Positions 55,532 to 64,000 are shown, counted from the stretch's first letter. The stretch is DNA of 64,000 nt from an uncultured bacterium (GCA_902780135.1 CACZEK010000002.1:98024-162023); one strand, 5' to 3'. Program-made: numbers and translations. The notes: generated by a model not told the origin, from the letters alone.

Positions 55532-55543
55532 GCGTTACAACGC
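55532..55543. promoter_or_regulatory. Candidate LacI-type operator
   Basis: GCGTTACAACGC, an inverted repeat GCGTT/AACGC with a two-base centre, three bases downstream of the -10 box of the LacI-family gene; position and symmetry fit repression of its own promoter. Confidence 0.5.
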
Positions 55544-55545
55544 TA

Positions 55546-55573
55546 AATTTAACGTAAAAAAACGAAAAATCAA
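55546..55573 (-). promoter_or_regulatory. Promoter of the LacI-family gene
   Basis: Minus strand TTGATT (55568-55573), 16-base spacer, TAAATT (55546-55551). Confidence 0.65.
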
Positions 55574-55625
55574 GCGGTAAAACAAAGATTTCCTAACTTT
55601 TTTCGGAATGTCCGGGGCCGGGGAC

Positions 55626-55664
55626 AAAAAAGCCCCCGCGCCGGACCATACGCCGGAACGGGGG
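55626..55664 (-). terminator. Terminator of the collapsed gene
   Basis: CCCCCG/CGGGGG stem (55633-55638 with 55659-55664) with an inner CCGG pairing, followed on the minus strand by six U; TTTTT on the plus side makes it potentially bidirectional. Confidence 0.8.
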
Positions 55665-55684
55665 ACTGTTTTTGAAGAAAGGAC

Positions 55685-55947
55685 TTACTCCGCGAGGAGG
55701 ATGCCCATTTCGCCGAAGACCATTTCCTCCGCGCCGTCGAGGAACCGGTCCGCGCGGATGCGGATGTGGTCGGTCTTCACGTTGTCGAGCGGGATCAGCT
55801 GCGGCACGGGATTGGATTTCACGTTGGAGAATTCGCGGTCGGCGGCCTTCACCCACTTGCCGTCGCGCCGGATCTCGACGGTGCAGCGGTCGGGGGTGCC
55901 GAGGGGAGCGCCGGCAGCGCGGCGGCGTGTCTGAGCGTGGGGAACAT
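55685..55947 (-). pseudogene. Collapsed gene: start region joined to a discoidin-like C-terminus
   Basis: A good AGGAG ribosome site precedes ATG 55947, but that frame (MFPTLRHAAALPALPSAPPT) stops after about 33 codons with no recognisable domain. In another frame, from about 55893 to the TAA at 55685, reads the end of a galactose-binding F5/8-type-C-like domain (CTVEIRRDGKWVKAADREF, NPVPQLIPLDNVKTDHIRIR). Promoter, ribosome site and terminator all remain, so a larger gene appears to have lost its middle with a frameshift. The original product, perhaps a secreted glycosidase, cannot be determined. Confidence 0.6.
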
Positions 55948-56125
55948 GTTGGCGGACTCCTGTTTTAAGAAAGCGCGCCGGTGTCTTTGCCTGCAACCCG
56001 GGGAACGGGTCGGATAATGGAACTTGTTTTCCGTCCGCGCCCGGTCGCGGGACATGGCGGCGCAGAGTGTTTGTCTAAGACTGCCCGATCTCGTTTTACG
56101 TTTTTTTTGAAAAAAAACACCGTTG

Positions 56126-56173
56126 TTTTCCGGGCGGCACAGCATAATATAACACGTCGCCCGGAAAAAGCAA
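56126..56173 (-). promoter_or_regulatory. Promoter with inverted repeat around the -10 box
   Basis: Minus strand TTGCTT (56168-56173), 16-base spacer, TATATT (56146-56151). A perfect 11-base inverted repeat TTTTCCGGGCG (56126-56136 with 56158-56168) encloses the -10 box, a plausible repressor site. It drives the collapsed gene at 55685-55947. Confidence 0.6.
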
Positions 56174-56286
56174 GTTCCGTTTTTTTTGACATGACAATTG
56201 CATGAAAACGCCACTTCTTGAGGCATGTTTTCTCTGTCGGACGTTGAAAACGATGGAAGAAATCCTCCGAAAAGCCTTTTTTTAAT

Positions 56287-56315
56287 TTGCAAAAACGCGT
56301 GTGCGGGTGTATGTT
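56287..56315 (+). promoter_or_regulatory. Promoter of the giant AIDA-like gene
   Basis: TTGCAA (56287-56292), 17-base spacer, TATGTT (56310-56315). Confidence 0.65.
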
Positions 56316-56424
56316 ATTCGAAATCCCGCGGAAAACAGAGGACGCACGAACCCGTTTTCTTCAGTTTCGAACGGAAAAAAACGCATCAAATATAACGCAA
56401 ACGAAAGACGAAAGGTCCCGACAC

Positions 56425-59400
56425 ATGGCTGAAACCTACTACGTGAAACCCGAAAACTCGCCCGTGAACGATCTGACGCTCAATTCCGGCGACGCGATGT
56501 TCATCACCAACGGCGGCACCGCGAACGGCACCATCATCAATTCCGACGGCGCGGCGACCGTCAACGACGGCGGCTCCGCGAACAACACCACCGTCAACGA
56601 AGGCGGCACGCTCCATCTCATCGGCGGCGCCGCGACCGGCGTCAATGTCGAGAAAGGCGGCAGGCTGGAAGTGAACAAAGGCGCGACCGCGACGGGGATC
56701 GAGGCGGAAAAGGGCGCCACGCTGGTCTTCGACGTCGCTGCGGACACCCATATCGCCGGCACGTCCGACGGCGCGGCGTTCCTGATCCAGAACGGCATCG
56801 CCACCGGGTTTGTGCTCGAGACCGGAGTCCTGATCGTTTCCGAAGGCGGCAAGGCGGTCGAGACGACACTCAACTCCGCGGGCTTCATCAACGTTTCCCA
56901 GGGCGGCTCCGCGGACAAAGCGGTCATCAACACCAGCGGCGAGCTCAAGGTCAGCAGCGGCGGCACCGCGACCGAAGCCACGGTCAAAACGGGCGGCAAG
57001 CTCACCGTCGAAAGCAGCGGCTTCTGCGACGACGCCACCATCGAAATGGGCGGCAATCTGTACGTCGTCTCCAGCGGCGGCACGGCCGCGGGAACATACA
57101 TCGGCGCGATGGGAAACCTCGCCGTCTCCAAGGGCGGCACGGCCTACGGGACCACCGTCGGTGCGGGCGGCTTCCTCACCGTCGGCACGAAAGGCATCGC
57201 CGAAGGCGCGGACGTCAACGGATTCCTGAACGTCCTCGACGGCGGCACGGCGAGCAACGTCACCGTCAACGAGGGCGCCGTCGTCTATGTCCAGAGCAAA
57301 GGGACCGGCTCGGATGTGTCCGTCGATTACGGCGGGATCCTCGAGGTCCTGTCGGGCGGCAGGCTCAAGGGCGCGACCGTCGACCAGGGCGGCTCCGCCA
57401 CCATCCACGCCGACGTCATGGCGTCCAACGTGGTCGTCGACGGCGGCAAGGTCACCGTCATGAGCGACGGCTGGGCTTATCAGTCCGGCGTCTCCAGCAA
57501 CACCATCGTGCGGAACGGCGGCCGGCTCGTCGTCAGCGGCGGCGGATATGTCGTAGGCGCCGCCGTCTCCGCCGGCGGGCATGTCACGGTCGAGAGCGAC
57601 GCCACGTTCTCGTCCGCCACCGTCGCAGACGCGGACGTCACCGCGCTGGACGGAGCGTTCGTCTCCCGGCTCAATCTCGAGGCCGGCGGCATCCTGAACG
57701 TCGTGTCCGGCGGCAAAGCGGAACATATCAACGTCAGCGCAGGCGGTGTGCTCACGGGCATCCTGCGCGAAGCCTCCGAGCTGAAATTCTACGGCGGCAC
57801 GCTCGACCTCAACATCGCCGGAGTCTCCCCGGACAGCGAGGCCCTCGTCGACGAAATCTCGTTCCTCAGCATCATGCCCGTGGCCGAAGATTATCTGTGC
57901 ACCCTCACGGTCTCCGACACGCAGGCCGAAGGCGCGTACAAGCTCATCGAGGGCGCTTCCGGATTCGACACTTCCAAGGCGATCACCGTGAAGGACACGT
58001 CCGGTACGACGCTCGGCACGCTCACGGTCAACGGCGGCTCCACGACCATCGGCGGCGTGAACTACACGCTCGCCGTCACCACCGAGGACGTCCTCACCGT
58101 CACCATCGCCGGCGGAGTCGACCTGACCGGCGACCTGGACACGACCTTCGAGCTCACTGCCGGCATGGTCGGCAGCAAAGTCAACATCCTGGACGGCGGC
58201 AAACTCCATGTTTCCAACGGCGGCCTCGCTGAAGTCACCGCCATCAATGCCGGCGGCTCCATGGTTGTCTCCCAGGGCGGTTCGGCAAGCGACACCACCG
58301 TCAATAACGGCGGGAAACTCTATGTCTCCCAAGGCGGCATTGCAAGCAAGACCGAACTCAATGACGGAGGAAAGCTGTTTGCGTCCGGCTCTGTCGGCGG
58401 CGCCACGGTCAGTTTAGGCGGTTCGATGTTCGTCTCTTCCGGCGCGACAGTCAACGACATCAATGTCAGCGCCGGCGGATTCCTGTGGATTTATGATGGC
58501 GGGACCGCAACCGGCATTGTCGCGGCCAAGGGTGCGGAATTGTATTTCAATGTCGCTCCCGATACGTATGTGAAGGGGACTTATGCCGAAAACGCCTTCG
58601 AGATGAAGGACGCGACCCTTTCCGACTTTACGGCTTGGAAAAAATGTACGGTCGCTGTCCGCTCCGGCGGCGTCACGAGCAATACCACGCTCAACGATGG
58701 TACCCTGCAAGTCGACGGCGGTGTGGCGAAAGATACCGTTGTCAAAATAAATGGAGAAATCTGGTTATATGGAAAAGGCTCCGTCGTAAGCGGCGTGACG
58801 TTCCAAGACGGCTGCCATCTTTGGATACGCAAATCGGGCGGCAAGCTCACCGGAAAGGTCACGTTCGAAACCGGCGCCGGGGTGACCTATAGCGACGGCG
58901 CCAGCGCAACCCTCGACTTCGACCTCACGCAGACCACGGTCGGCGCGGACGCGCTCGTGAACGATTTGTCACCCGTCCTGGCGGCGCCGTTCGACTACAC
59001 GCTCACGGTCGACGGGACCGAGGCGGACGGCGACTACAAGCTCGCCGAGGGCGCGACCGGATTCGACAAGACCATCACCGTGAAGGACACGCTCGGCACG
59101 ACGCTCGGCACGCTCACCGTCGCGGGCGGCAAGACGACCATCGACGGCAAGGACTACACGCTCACGCTGACCGGCACAGGCTCCCTCGGCGTCACGCTCG
59201 GCGCGGGCGGCGGCATCCCCGACACCACGCCGCCGGACAAGCCGATCCCGGAGGCCAGCTCGGAATTGCCCACGAACGGCTATGTGACCGTGACTGCCAC
59301 GTTCAGCGACGATTCCGTTCTCCGCGAATGCAGCAAGGACGGCGAAAACTGGGTCGAGTATCAATCAAGCGGTCTCACGTTCGTGGAAAACGGCAAGGCG

Positions 59401-62400
59401 TATTTCCGCGCGACAGACGGCGCCGGAAACGTGTCCGATATCGCCGTGTACGAAGTGACGAACATCGACAAGGTCGCGCCGACCATCTCGTACATCACGC
59501 CCAGCACGACTGCTCCGGCCGCGTCCGTGACCGTCACCGCATCGTTCGACGACGATGTCTCGCTGGCGTCCACGCAGTACAGGATCGGCGTCGGCGCGTG
59601 GCAGGACTACACCACCGGCGTAACCGTGACCGAAAACACGACGGTCTACTTCAAGGCGGTCGACGCGGCGGGAAACGAGTCCGAGGTGAAAGAATATGAA
59701 GTCACGAACATCATCATCACCGGCGACATCACCGGCAAGGAATACGTCTCCTCCGGCGGCATGGCGAGCGGCGCCACGGTCAAAGCAGGCGGCAGCCTCA
59801 ACATACTCAGCGGCGGCGTGGCGCGCGACACCCTGATCAACGCGGGCGGCAAGCTCACCGTCGTCAAAGGCGGCAAGCTGACCGGATCCATGACATTCGA
59901 GGACACTGCGTCCGTCACCGTCCAACAGTACGGCATCGTCGACTTCGACATTTCCGAACTCGCTCCCTCCAACGCCGCGCTCGTGAACAACCTTTCCGTC
60001 ATTCAGGGCAAACCCACCTACACGCTTACGGTCGGCGCATCCCAGGCGGAAGGCACGTACACTCTTGCCGGAGGCGCTTCCTCGTTCAGCAGTTCCATCA
60101 CTGTGAAAGACACGCTCGGCACGGAACTCGACAAGTTCTATTCCGTCAACCAATCGCTGATCATCGGCGGCATGGTCTACACGCTCACGCTGACCGATGA
60201 TGTCCTCGCCGTCACCATCGCCGGCGCGGGCGGCGGAGTCGACCTGACCGGCGACCTGGACACGACCTCCGGTCTCGCCGCCGGCATGGTCGGCAGCAGC
60301 GTGAACATCCTGGACGGCGGCAATCTTGAAGTCTCCGAGGGCGGTTTCACCAGCCAGACCACCGTCAATTCCGGCGGCGATCTCTCCGTCTCCGCCGGCG
60401 GCTCGGCGAACGTCGTCACCGTCAATTTCGGCGGCGACCTCTTCGTCCGCAACGGGGGCATCGCGACGCTTGTCAAGGAAAACGGCGGATATGCGAGTGT
60501 CAATGATGGCGCGACCGTGACGTTCGTGTCCAATTCGTTCGGCGGATATAATTACAATAAGGCCGACGACTGGTGCACGATCCACTCCGGCACCACCGGG
60601 ACCGATCTCGCCGTCGGCAACGACGGGAAGATCACTGTCTACGACGGCGGCGTCGCCAGCCAGACCACCGTCAATTCCAACGGCGATCTCGCCGTCTCAG
60701 AGGGAGGCGTGGCGGATGTCGTCACCGTCAATTTCGGCGGCGATCTCTACGTCCTCAACGGCGGCGTCGCGACGCTGGTCAAGGAAAACGGCGGATATGT
60801 GGGCGTGGACGACGGCGCGACCGCGACGTTCGTGTCCAATTCGTTCGGCGGATATGTTTACAACAATGCCGACGACTGGTGCACGATTCACGACGGCACC
60901 ACGGGGAGCAATCTCACCGCCGCCAACAAAGGGAGAATCTACGTCTACAGCGGCGGCATCGCGAGCGACACCACGGTCAACGACAAAGGTATCGTCGAAG
61001 GAAACTCCGGCGGCCTGATCGACGGCGTCGTCGTCAATTCCGGCGGCAGCCTCCTGATCTACAACGGAGCCAAGCTCACCGGACAGATGACGTTCGTGAC
61101 CGGCGCGGAAGTGATTCCGTTCGTCGGCTCGATCCTCGATTTCGACCTGACGCAGACCGCGCCGGATGCGCCCGCGCTCGTAAATGACCTTTCGATCCTG
61201 ATGGGGACGCCGACCTACACGATTACGGTTGACAACTCGCAGGCCCTGGGTACATACAAACTGGCGGGCGGCGCGGCAGGTTTTGATAAGCCCATTACCG
61301 TGAGGAGCATCTATGGTGAAATAGGCTGCACGCTCACGGTTGATGGCGGCGCAACAAAGCTCGGCGACGTTTACCTCACGCTCGCGCTGAGCGGCTCCGA
61401 ACTCACCGTCACCATCGGCGAAACATCCGAGCCGGACACCACCCCGCCGACGGTCACGAACATCAAGGCGAGCACGACCGAGCCGACCAACCAGAACGTG
61501 ACGGTGACCGCGGACTTCAATGACAATGTGGGGCTGAAGTCGAAACTGTATCAGATCGACGGCGGCGCGTGGCAGGACTACACCGCCGGCGGCGTGGTCA
61601 TGACGAAAAGCGGCACGGTGTACTTCAAGGCGGTCGACACCTCCGACAACGAATCGGCGATGTGGGGCATCACCGTCGACAACATCGACAAGGTCGCGCC
61701 GACCATCACGAACATCACGCCGAGCACGACGGCCCCGGCCGCGTCCGTGACCGTGACGGCGACCTTCGCCGACGACTGGGAGCTGGCCTCCCGGCAGTAT
61801 AAGATCGGCGACGGCGCGTGGACCGACTACGTGGACGGCGTGACCGTGACCGAAAACGGCACCGTCTACTTCAAGGCGGTCGACATCGCCGGAAACGAAA
61901 TCGAAGACGAATACACGGTGACGAACATCGCGGCTCCGGGCGAACCGCTGAACGAGCCGGACGACGGCTGGAACGACTACCTGTACGACAGCAAGAACAA
62001 AAAGTGGAACACGGAGGGCAACATCGCCAAGTTCACCCCGAACCCGGTCTCCGGCAACTGCGAGATTCTGCTCGACGAGCCTGGCACGGTCGACCTCGAA
62101 GGGATGCACAACATGTTCGGCAACGACACGGAAGGGAAGACGGGCAACCTGGACAAGGGCGACGTCGGCAAGATCAACGTCACGACGCCCGCGAAGCTGT
62201 CGTTCTCGGTCAAGTCCACCGCCGACGCGACGTTCTACATCTACGAGGACGGCTTCGACAAGAAGAACAACCGGGCGCAGCTCACGGTCGGCAAAGTGTC
62301 CGTGAAGAAGGGCAAGGCGGCCCTCCTGAGCGACATCTGCCTCACGACCGGCGAAAACAAATACTACGCCGCGATGGTGGCGAAGAACGTGAAGAAGCCC

Positions 62401-63507
62401 GGGCCGTCCGCCATCTACAACGTGTTCGTGGTCGACAGCACGGTCTTCGTCGACGCGGACGGCGGATGGAACAACGAAGCCACGAACGGCGGCGTCGTGG
62501 ACAATCCGTTCACCGTCAAGCGCGGAGTGAAGACCGTGAAGCTGGACAACACCGCCATGATCGACAGCGGCGACTACAACAACTTCGTCGGGTTCAGCGA
62601 CGAAGTCGACTACGCCAAGCTCGATCTCGTCACGACCACCTACCTGAGCTTCGACGTGGGGACGAACGGCAGCACGAAGTTCACGCTCTGGAAGCGCGAC
62701 ACCAACTCCGGCAAGCTCTCGAAGGTCGGCGGCGTCACGACCCTGAAGTCGAAGAACGGCGAACTCGCCGCCAAGTCGACCAAGGCGCAGCTGCTCGAGG
62801 TCAGCGACAAGTACGAATACTTCGTCTCCATGGAGAGCAAGGACGCCGGCAAGGGCGGTTCCGCGTACTACAACGTCGACATCAACACGGTGTCGACCCG
62901 GTTCTTCGACAGCGCGGACGGCGGCGCGAACAACTGGCTCTTCAACAAGAAGGACAGGGAATACAACAGCGACGACAACCTCCACGAGAACACGCTCTCC
63001 GCCTCCGGCGACCATTCGGTCATCCTGGACGACAACGAGATCGGCGACACCGCGTTCAAGAACTTCGTGGGCTTCAAGGACTCCGCCGACTACGCGAAGG
63101 TCGTGCTGACGGCGAAGGGCACGCTGAGCTTCCGGATCACCGCGCTCGCCGACGTGTCGTTCGAGCTGTGGCGGAAGGACAAGGACGGCAAGGACAGAAA
63201 CATCCTGACCTCGCTCCAGAAGAAGACCGACGTCAAGGTGAAGGACTACGCCGTGGGCGCTTCCGCCACGACCGACGCGCTCACGCTCGACGCCGGCGAT
63301 TACTATATCTCCGTGACCGCGAAGAGCACGAAGGCGAACGAGAAGGGCAGCGCGTTCTACAACGTGACCGCGATCTTCAGCTCCGCCGAAGCCGGTTCGC
63401 TCGCCATGCCGGAGACCGACGCGCTCGCGGGCGCTTCCCTGGATTCCTACCTCGACTCCGCTTCGGACAAGCTCTTCGGCGAGACCGGCGGAAGCCTGCT
63501 CGCATAA
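56425..63507 (+). CDS. Giant AIDA-like repeat surface protein with SLAMPET C-terminal tail
   Basis: 2360 residues, no signal peptide (MAETYYVKPENSPVNDLTLN). Residues about 10-450 are short AIDA-type repeats (GGxAxxTxVNxGGxLxV). A recurring 90-100-residue domain (ALVNDLS, YTLTVD, GYKLA-like, ITVKDTLGTTLGTLTV) occurs about four times, closing each AIDA block. Five Ig-like modules (STTAPAASVTVTATF, GTVYFKAVDxAGNE) follow two of the blocks. The C-terminal 480 residues hold three domains of the type seen at 5299-8325 (FVGFxDxxDYAK, LSFxV, YFVSMESKDAGKGGSAYYNV), and the tail contains SLAMPETDALA (LAMPET = residues 2326-2331). No autotransporter beta-barrel is present. It is probably an adhesin or matrix protein exported by a C-terminal signal. 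Start supported by AAAGG. Confidence 0.88.
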   Translation: MAETYYVKPENSPVNDLTLNSGDAMFITNGGTANGTIINSDGAATVNDGGSANNTTVNEGGTLHLIGGAATGVNVEKGGRLEVNKGATATGIEAEKGATLVFDVAADTHIAGTSDGAAFLIQNGIATGFVLETGVLIVSEGGKAVETTLNSAGFINVSQGGSADKAVINTSGELKVSSGGTATEATVKTGGKLTVESSGFCDDATIEMGGNLYVVSSGGTAAGTYIGAMGNLAVSKGGTAYGTTVGAGGFLTVGTKGIAEGADVNGFLNVLDGGTASNVTVNEGAVVYVQSKGTGSDVSVDYGGILEVLSGGRLKGATVDQGGSATIHADVMASNVVVDGGKVTVMSDGWAYQSGVSSNTIVRNGGRLVVSGGGYVVGAAVSAGGHVTVESDATFSSATVADADVTALDGAFVSRLNLEAGGILNVVSGGKAEHINVSAGGVLTGILREASELKFYGGTLDLNIAGVSPDSEALVDEISFLSIMPVAEDYLCTLTVSDTQAEGAYKLIEGASGFDTSKAITVKDTSGTTLGTLTVNGGSTTIGGVNYTLAVTTEDVLTVTIAGGVDLTGDLDTTFELTAGMVGSKVNILDGGKLHVSNGGLAEVTAINAGGSMVVSQGGSASDTTVNNGGKLYVSQGGIASKTELNDGGKLFASGSVGGATVSLGGSMFVSSGATVNDINVSAGGFLWIYDGGTATGIVAAKGAELYFNVAPDTYVKGTYAENAFEMKDATLSDFTAWKKCTVAVRSGGVTSNTTLNDGTLQVDGGVAKDTVVKINGEIWLYGKGSVVSGVTFQDGCHLWIRKSGGKLTGKVTFETGAGVTYSDGASATLDFDLTQTTVGADALVNDLSPVLAAPFDYTLTVDGTEADGDYKLAEGATGFDKTITVKDTLGTTLGTLTVAGGKTTIDGKDYTLTLTGTGSLGVTLGAGGGIPDTTPPDKPIPEASSELPTNGYVTVTATFSDDSVLRECSKDGENWVEYQSSGLTFVENGKAYFRATDGAGNVSDIAVYEVTNIDKVAPTISYITPSTTAPAASVTVTASFDDDVSLASTQYRIGVGAWQDYTTGVTVTENTTVYFKAVDAAGNESEVKEYEVTNIIITGDITGKEYVSSGGMASGATVKAGGSLNILSGGVARDTLINAGGKLTVVKGGKLTGSMTFEDTASVTVQQYGIVDFDISELAPSNAALVNNLSVIQGKPTYTLTVGASQAEGTYTLAGGASSFSSSITVKDTLGTELDKFYSVNQSLIIGGMVYTLTLTDDVLAVTIAGAGGGVDLTGDLDTTSGLAAGMVGSSVNILDGGNLEVSEGGFTSQTTVNSGGDLSVSAGGSANVVTVNFGGDLFVRNGGIATLVKENGGYASVNDGATVTFVSNSFGGYNYNKADDWCTIHSGTTGTDLAVGNDGKITVYDGGVASQTTVNSNGDLAVSEGGVADVVTVNFGGDLYVLNGGVATLVKENGGYVGVDDGATATFVSNSFGGYVYNNADDWCTIHDGTTGSNLTAANKGRIYVYSGGIASDTTVNDKGIVEGNSGGLIDGVVVNSGGSLLIYNGAKLTGQMTFVTGAEVIPFVGSILDFDLTQTAPDAPALVNDLSILMGTPTYTITVDNSQALGTYKLAGGAAGFDKPITVRSIYGEIGCTLTVDGGATKLGDVYLTLALSGSELTVTIGETSEPDTTPPTVTNIKASTTEPTNQNVTVTADFNDNVGLKSKLYQIDGGAWQDYTAGGVVMTKSGTVYFKAVDTSDNESAMWGITVDNIDKVAPTITNITPSTTAPAASVTVTATFADDWELASRQYKIGDGAWTDYVDGVTVTENGTVYFKAVDIAGNEIEDEYTVTNIAAPGEPLNEPDDGWNDYLYDSKNKKWNTEGNIAKFTPNPVSGNCEILLDEPGTVDLEGMHNMFGNDTEGKTGNLDKGDVGKINVTTPAKLSFSVKSTADATFYIYEDGFDKKNNRAQLTVGKVSVKKGKAALLSDICLTTGENKYYAAMVAKNVKKPGPSAIYNVFVVDSTVFVDADGGWNNEATNGGVVDNPFTVKRGVKTVKLDNTAMIDSGDYNNFVGFSDEVDYAKLDLVTTTYLSFDVGTNGSTKFTLWKRDTNSGKLSKVGGVTTLKSKNGELAAKSTKAQLLEVSDKYEYFVSMESKDAGKGGSAYYNVDINTVSTRFFDSADGGANNWLFNKKDREYNSDDNLHENTLSASGDHSVILDDNEIGDTAFKNFVGFKDSADYAKVVLTAKGTLSFRITALADVSFELWRKDKDGKDRNILTSLQKKTDVKVKDYAVGASATTDALTLDAGDYYISVTAKSTKANEKGSAFYNVTAIFSSAEAGSLAMPETDALAGASLDSYLDSASDKLFGETGGSLLA
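60316..60927 (+). repeat. 306-base tandem duplication inside the giant gene
   Basis: Two copies with a period of exactly 306 bases (CAGACCACCGTCAATTCC at 60355 and 60661), 102 residues each, including the shared phrase TFVSNSFGGY and DDWCTIH; a third partial copy starts at about 60928. Limits are approximate. Confidence 0.85.
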
Positions 63508-63533
63508 AGAAAGAAAAACATTTCACTCCACAT

Positions 63534-63564
63534 GCCGCGGCGGAGAGATCCGCCGCGGCTTTTT
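63534..63564 (+). terminator. Terminator of the giant gene
   Basis: Perfect 11-base stem GCCGCGGCGGA/TCCGCCGCGGC (63534-63544 with 63549-63559), loop GAGA, then TTTTT. Confidence 0.92.
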
Positions 63565-63690
63565 CGTTCCGGCGGGACGGGCATGCGGAAAATGGACAGG
63601 TCCCGCCCTCTTCCGCAGGTCAATACGTTCTGCTAACGGAAAAAACAATGAAAAAAACGGCGAATGCGCGTTTTTTTATCGGAAATCAAC

Positions 63691-63718
63691 TTGATTTTTC
63701 CTGTTTGCGCGGTATACT
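63691..63718 (+). promoter_or_regulatory. Promoter of the last gene
   Basis: TTGATT (63691-63696), 16-base spacer, TATACT (63713-63718), very like the promoter at 4468. The rest of the 323-base gap between 63508 and 63830 holds only this and the terminator. Confidence 0.75.
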
Positions 63719-63830
63719 ATTCGTATAAACCCGTTTCGGCTGTTCATTTCAGCTCAAAACAGGTTTGATCCCGTTCGAAAGACCAATCGTTCCGTTATCC
63801 TTATTAACCCACAACATAATGGAGTTCTTT

Positions 63831-64000
63831 ATGAATCGTTATGTCCATTCGACTGTGATTTCCTGCTCGATCCTCGCGGGAATCCTCTTACTCGCAACTT
63901 CTCTCTCCGCACAGGCTCCCGCAGGCGGCGCGGCTCCCGCAGGCGGCGCACCCGCAATGGGCGGCTTCGGCGGCGGCATGGGCGGCTTCGGCGGCGGCAT
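63831..64000 (+). CDS. Secreted Gly-rich protein, N-terminal part only
   Basis: The visible 56 residues are a Sec signal peptide (MNRYVHSTVISCSILAGILL, LATSLSAQ with likely cleavage after SAQ) followed by APAGGAAPAGGAPAMGGFGGGMGGFGGG. The Gly-rich start recalls the GFGG insert of the esterase at 46336, which also has an APAGG phrase. GGAG ribosome site nine bases upstream. The gene runs off the right edge, so its main domain is unknown. Confidence 0.8.
   Translation, partial: MNRYVHSTVISCSILAGILLLATSLSAQAPAGGAAPAGGAPAMGGFGGGMGGFGGG

Noticed and set aside
56386..58332. Long minus-strand frame inside the giant AIDA-like gene
   Set aside because: Produced by the repeated GGC/GAC codons of the real gene; no independent signals.
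56425..63507. Classical type V autotransporter
   Set aside because: There is no signal peptide and no C-terminal beta-barrel; the C-terminus consists of soluble beta-domains and the SLAMPET tail.

Overview
The window is GC-rich chromosomal DNA from a Gram-negative bacterium, most likely of the PVC group (Lentisphaerota/Verrucomicrobiota, Victivallis-like). This assignment is an inference. It rests on many lipobox lipoproteins, a WaaP-like LPS kinase, a PbpC plus alpha-2-macroglobulin pair, a single-chain eukaryote/archaea-type glycyl-tRNA synthetase, a PyrR-led pyr operon, secreted GH2/GDSL hydrolases and giant AIDA-like repeat proteins. Promoters are easy to read: about two dozen boxes of the form TTGAxx, 16-17 bp, TATxTT or TATACT stand in front of genes.

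Layout. 1-4284 (minus): pyrR-pyrB-pyrC-tsaE-murA, tightly packed with ATGA overlaps; murA runs off the left edge. 4583-5212: small secreted protein. 5299-8325 (minus): 1008-residue protein made of six related domains and an unusual C-terminal tail. 8570-11340: PlsC-like acyltransferase, then ornithine/lysine decarboxylase with a DUF3795 protein. 11429-15152 (minus): gyrA-folP. 15452: tRNA-Gly(CCC). 15665-17789 (minus): GH51 arabinofuranosidase and a lipoprotein. 17998-21234 (minus): glyQS and two lipoproteins. 21360-28507 (minus): alpha-2-macroglobulin and pbpC. 28765-30163: ybaK and a divergent membrane protein. 30223-33415 (minus): serC-corA-fmdB-rsmA. 33694-37198 (minus): tRNA-Val, aspS, lytic transglycosylase, DUF3047 protein. 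37435-40248: hybrid sensor kinase with a TTG start. 40544-43692: GH2 beta-galactosidase broken by a frameshifting lesion. 43784-47840 (minus): RhuM remnant, LPS-kinase-like protein, two paralogous lipoprotein GDSL esterases, small membrane protein. 47924-51951 (minus): ugpC-type ATPase, then nth-DUF374-cinA. 52226-54402: recN and a GNAT acetyltransferase. 54430-55947 (minus): LacI regulator and a collapsed gene. 56425-63507: 2360-residue AIDA-like repeat protein. 63831-end: start of a Gly-rich secreted protein.

Most of the window is housekeeping (pyrimidine and folate synthesis, tRNA charging, DNA topology and repair, envelope growth). The accessory layer is surface and secreted proteins.

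The best candidate for something undescribed is the link between the proteins at 5299-8325 and 56425-63507. They lie 48 kb apart, both lack N-terminal signal peptides, both carry the same roughly 150-residue beta-domain, and both end in a tail with the motif SLAMPET. The 18 bases encoding LAMPET are identical in all three copies. This looks like a shared export or surface-sorting module. Other points of interest are a GFGG-repeat insert beside the catalytic block of an esterase and a similar Gly-rich start in the last gene, histone-like Lys/Ala tails on endonuclease III and on GH51, a MurA with Asp in place of the active-site Cys, and two genes disabled by internal deletions.
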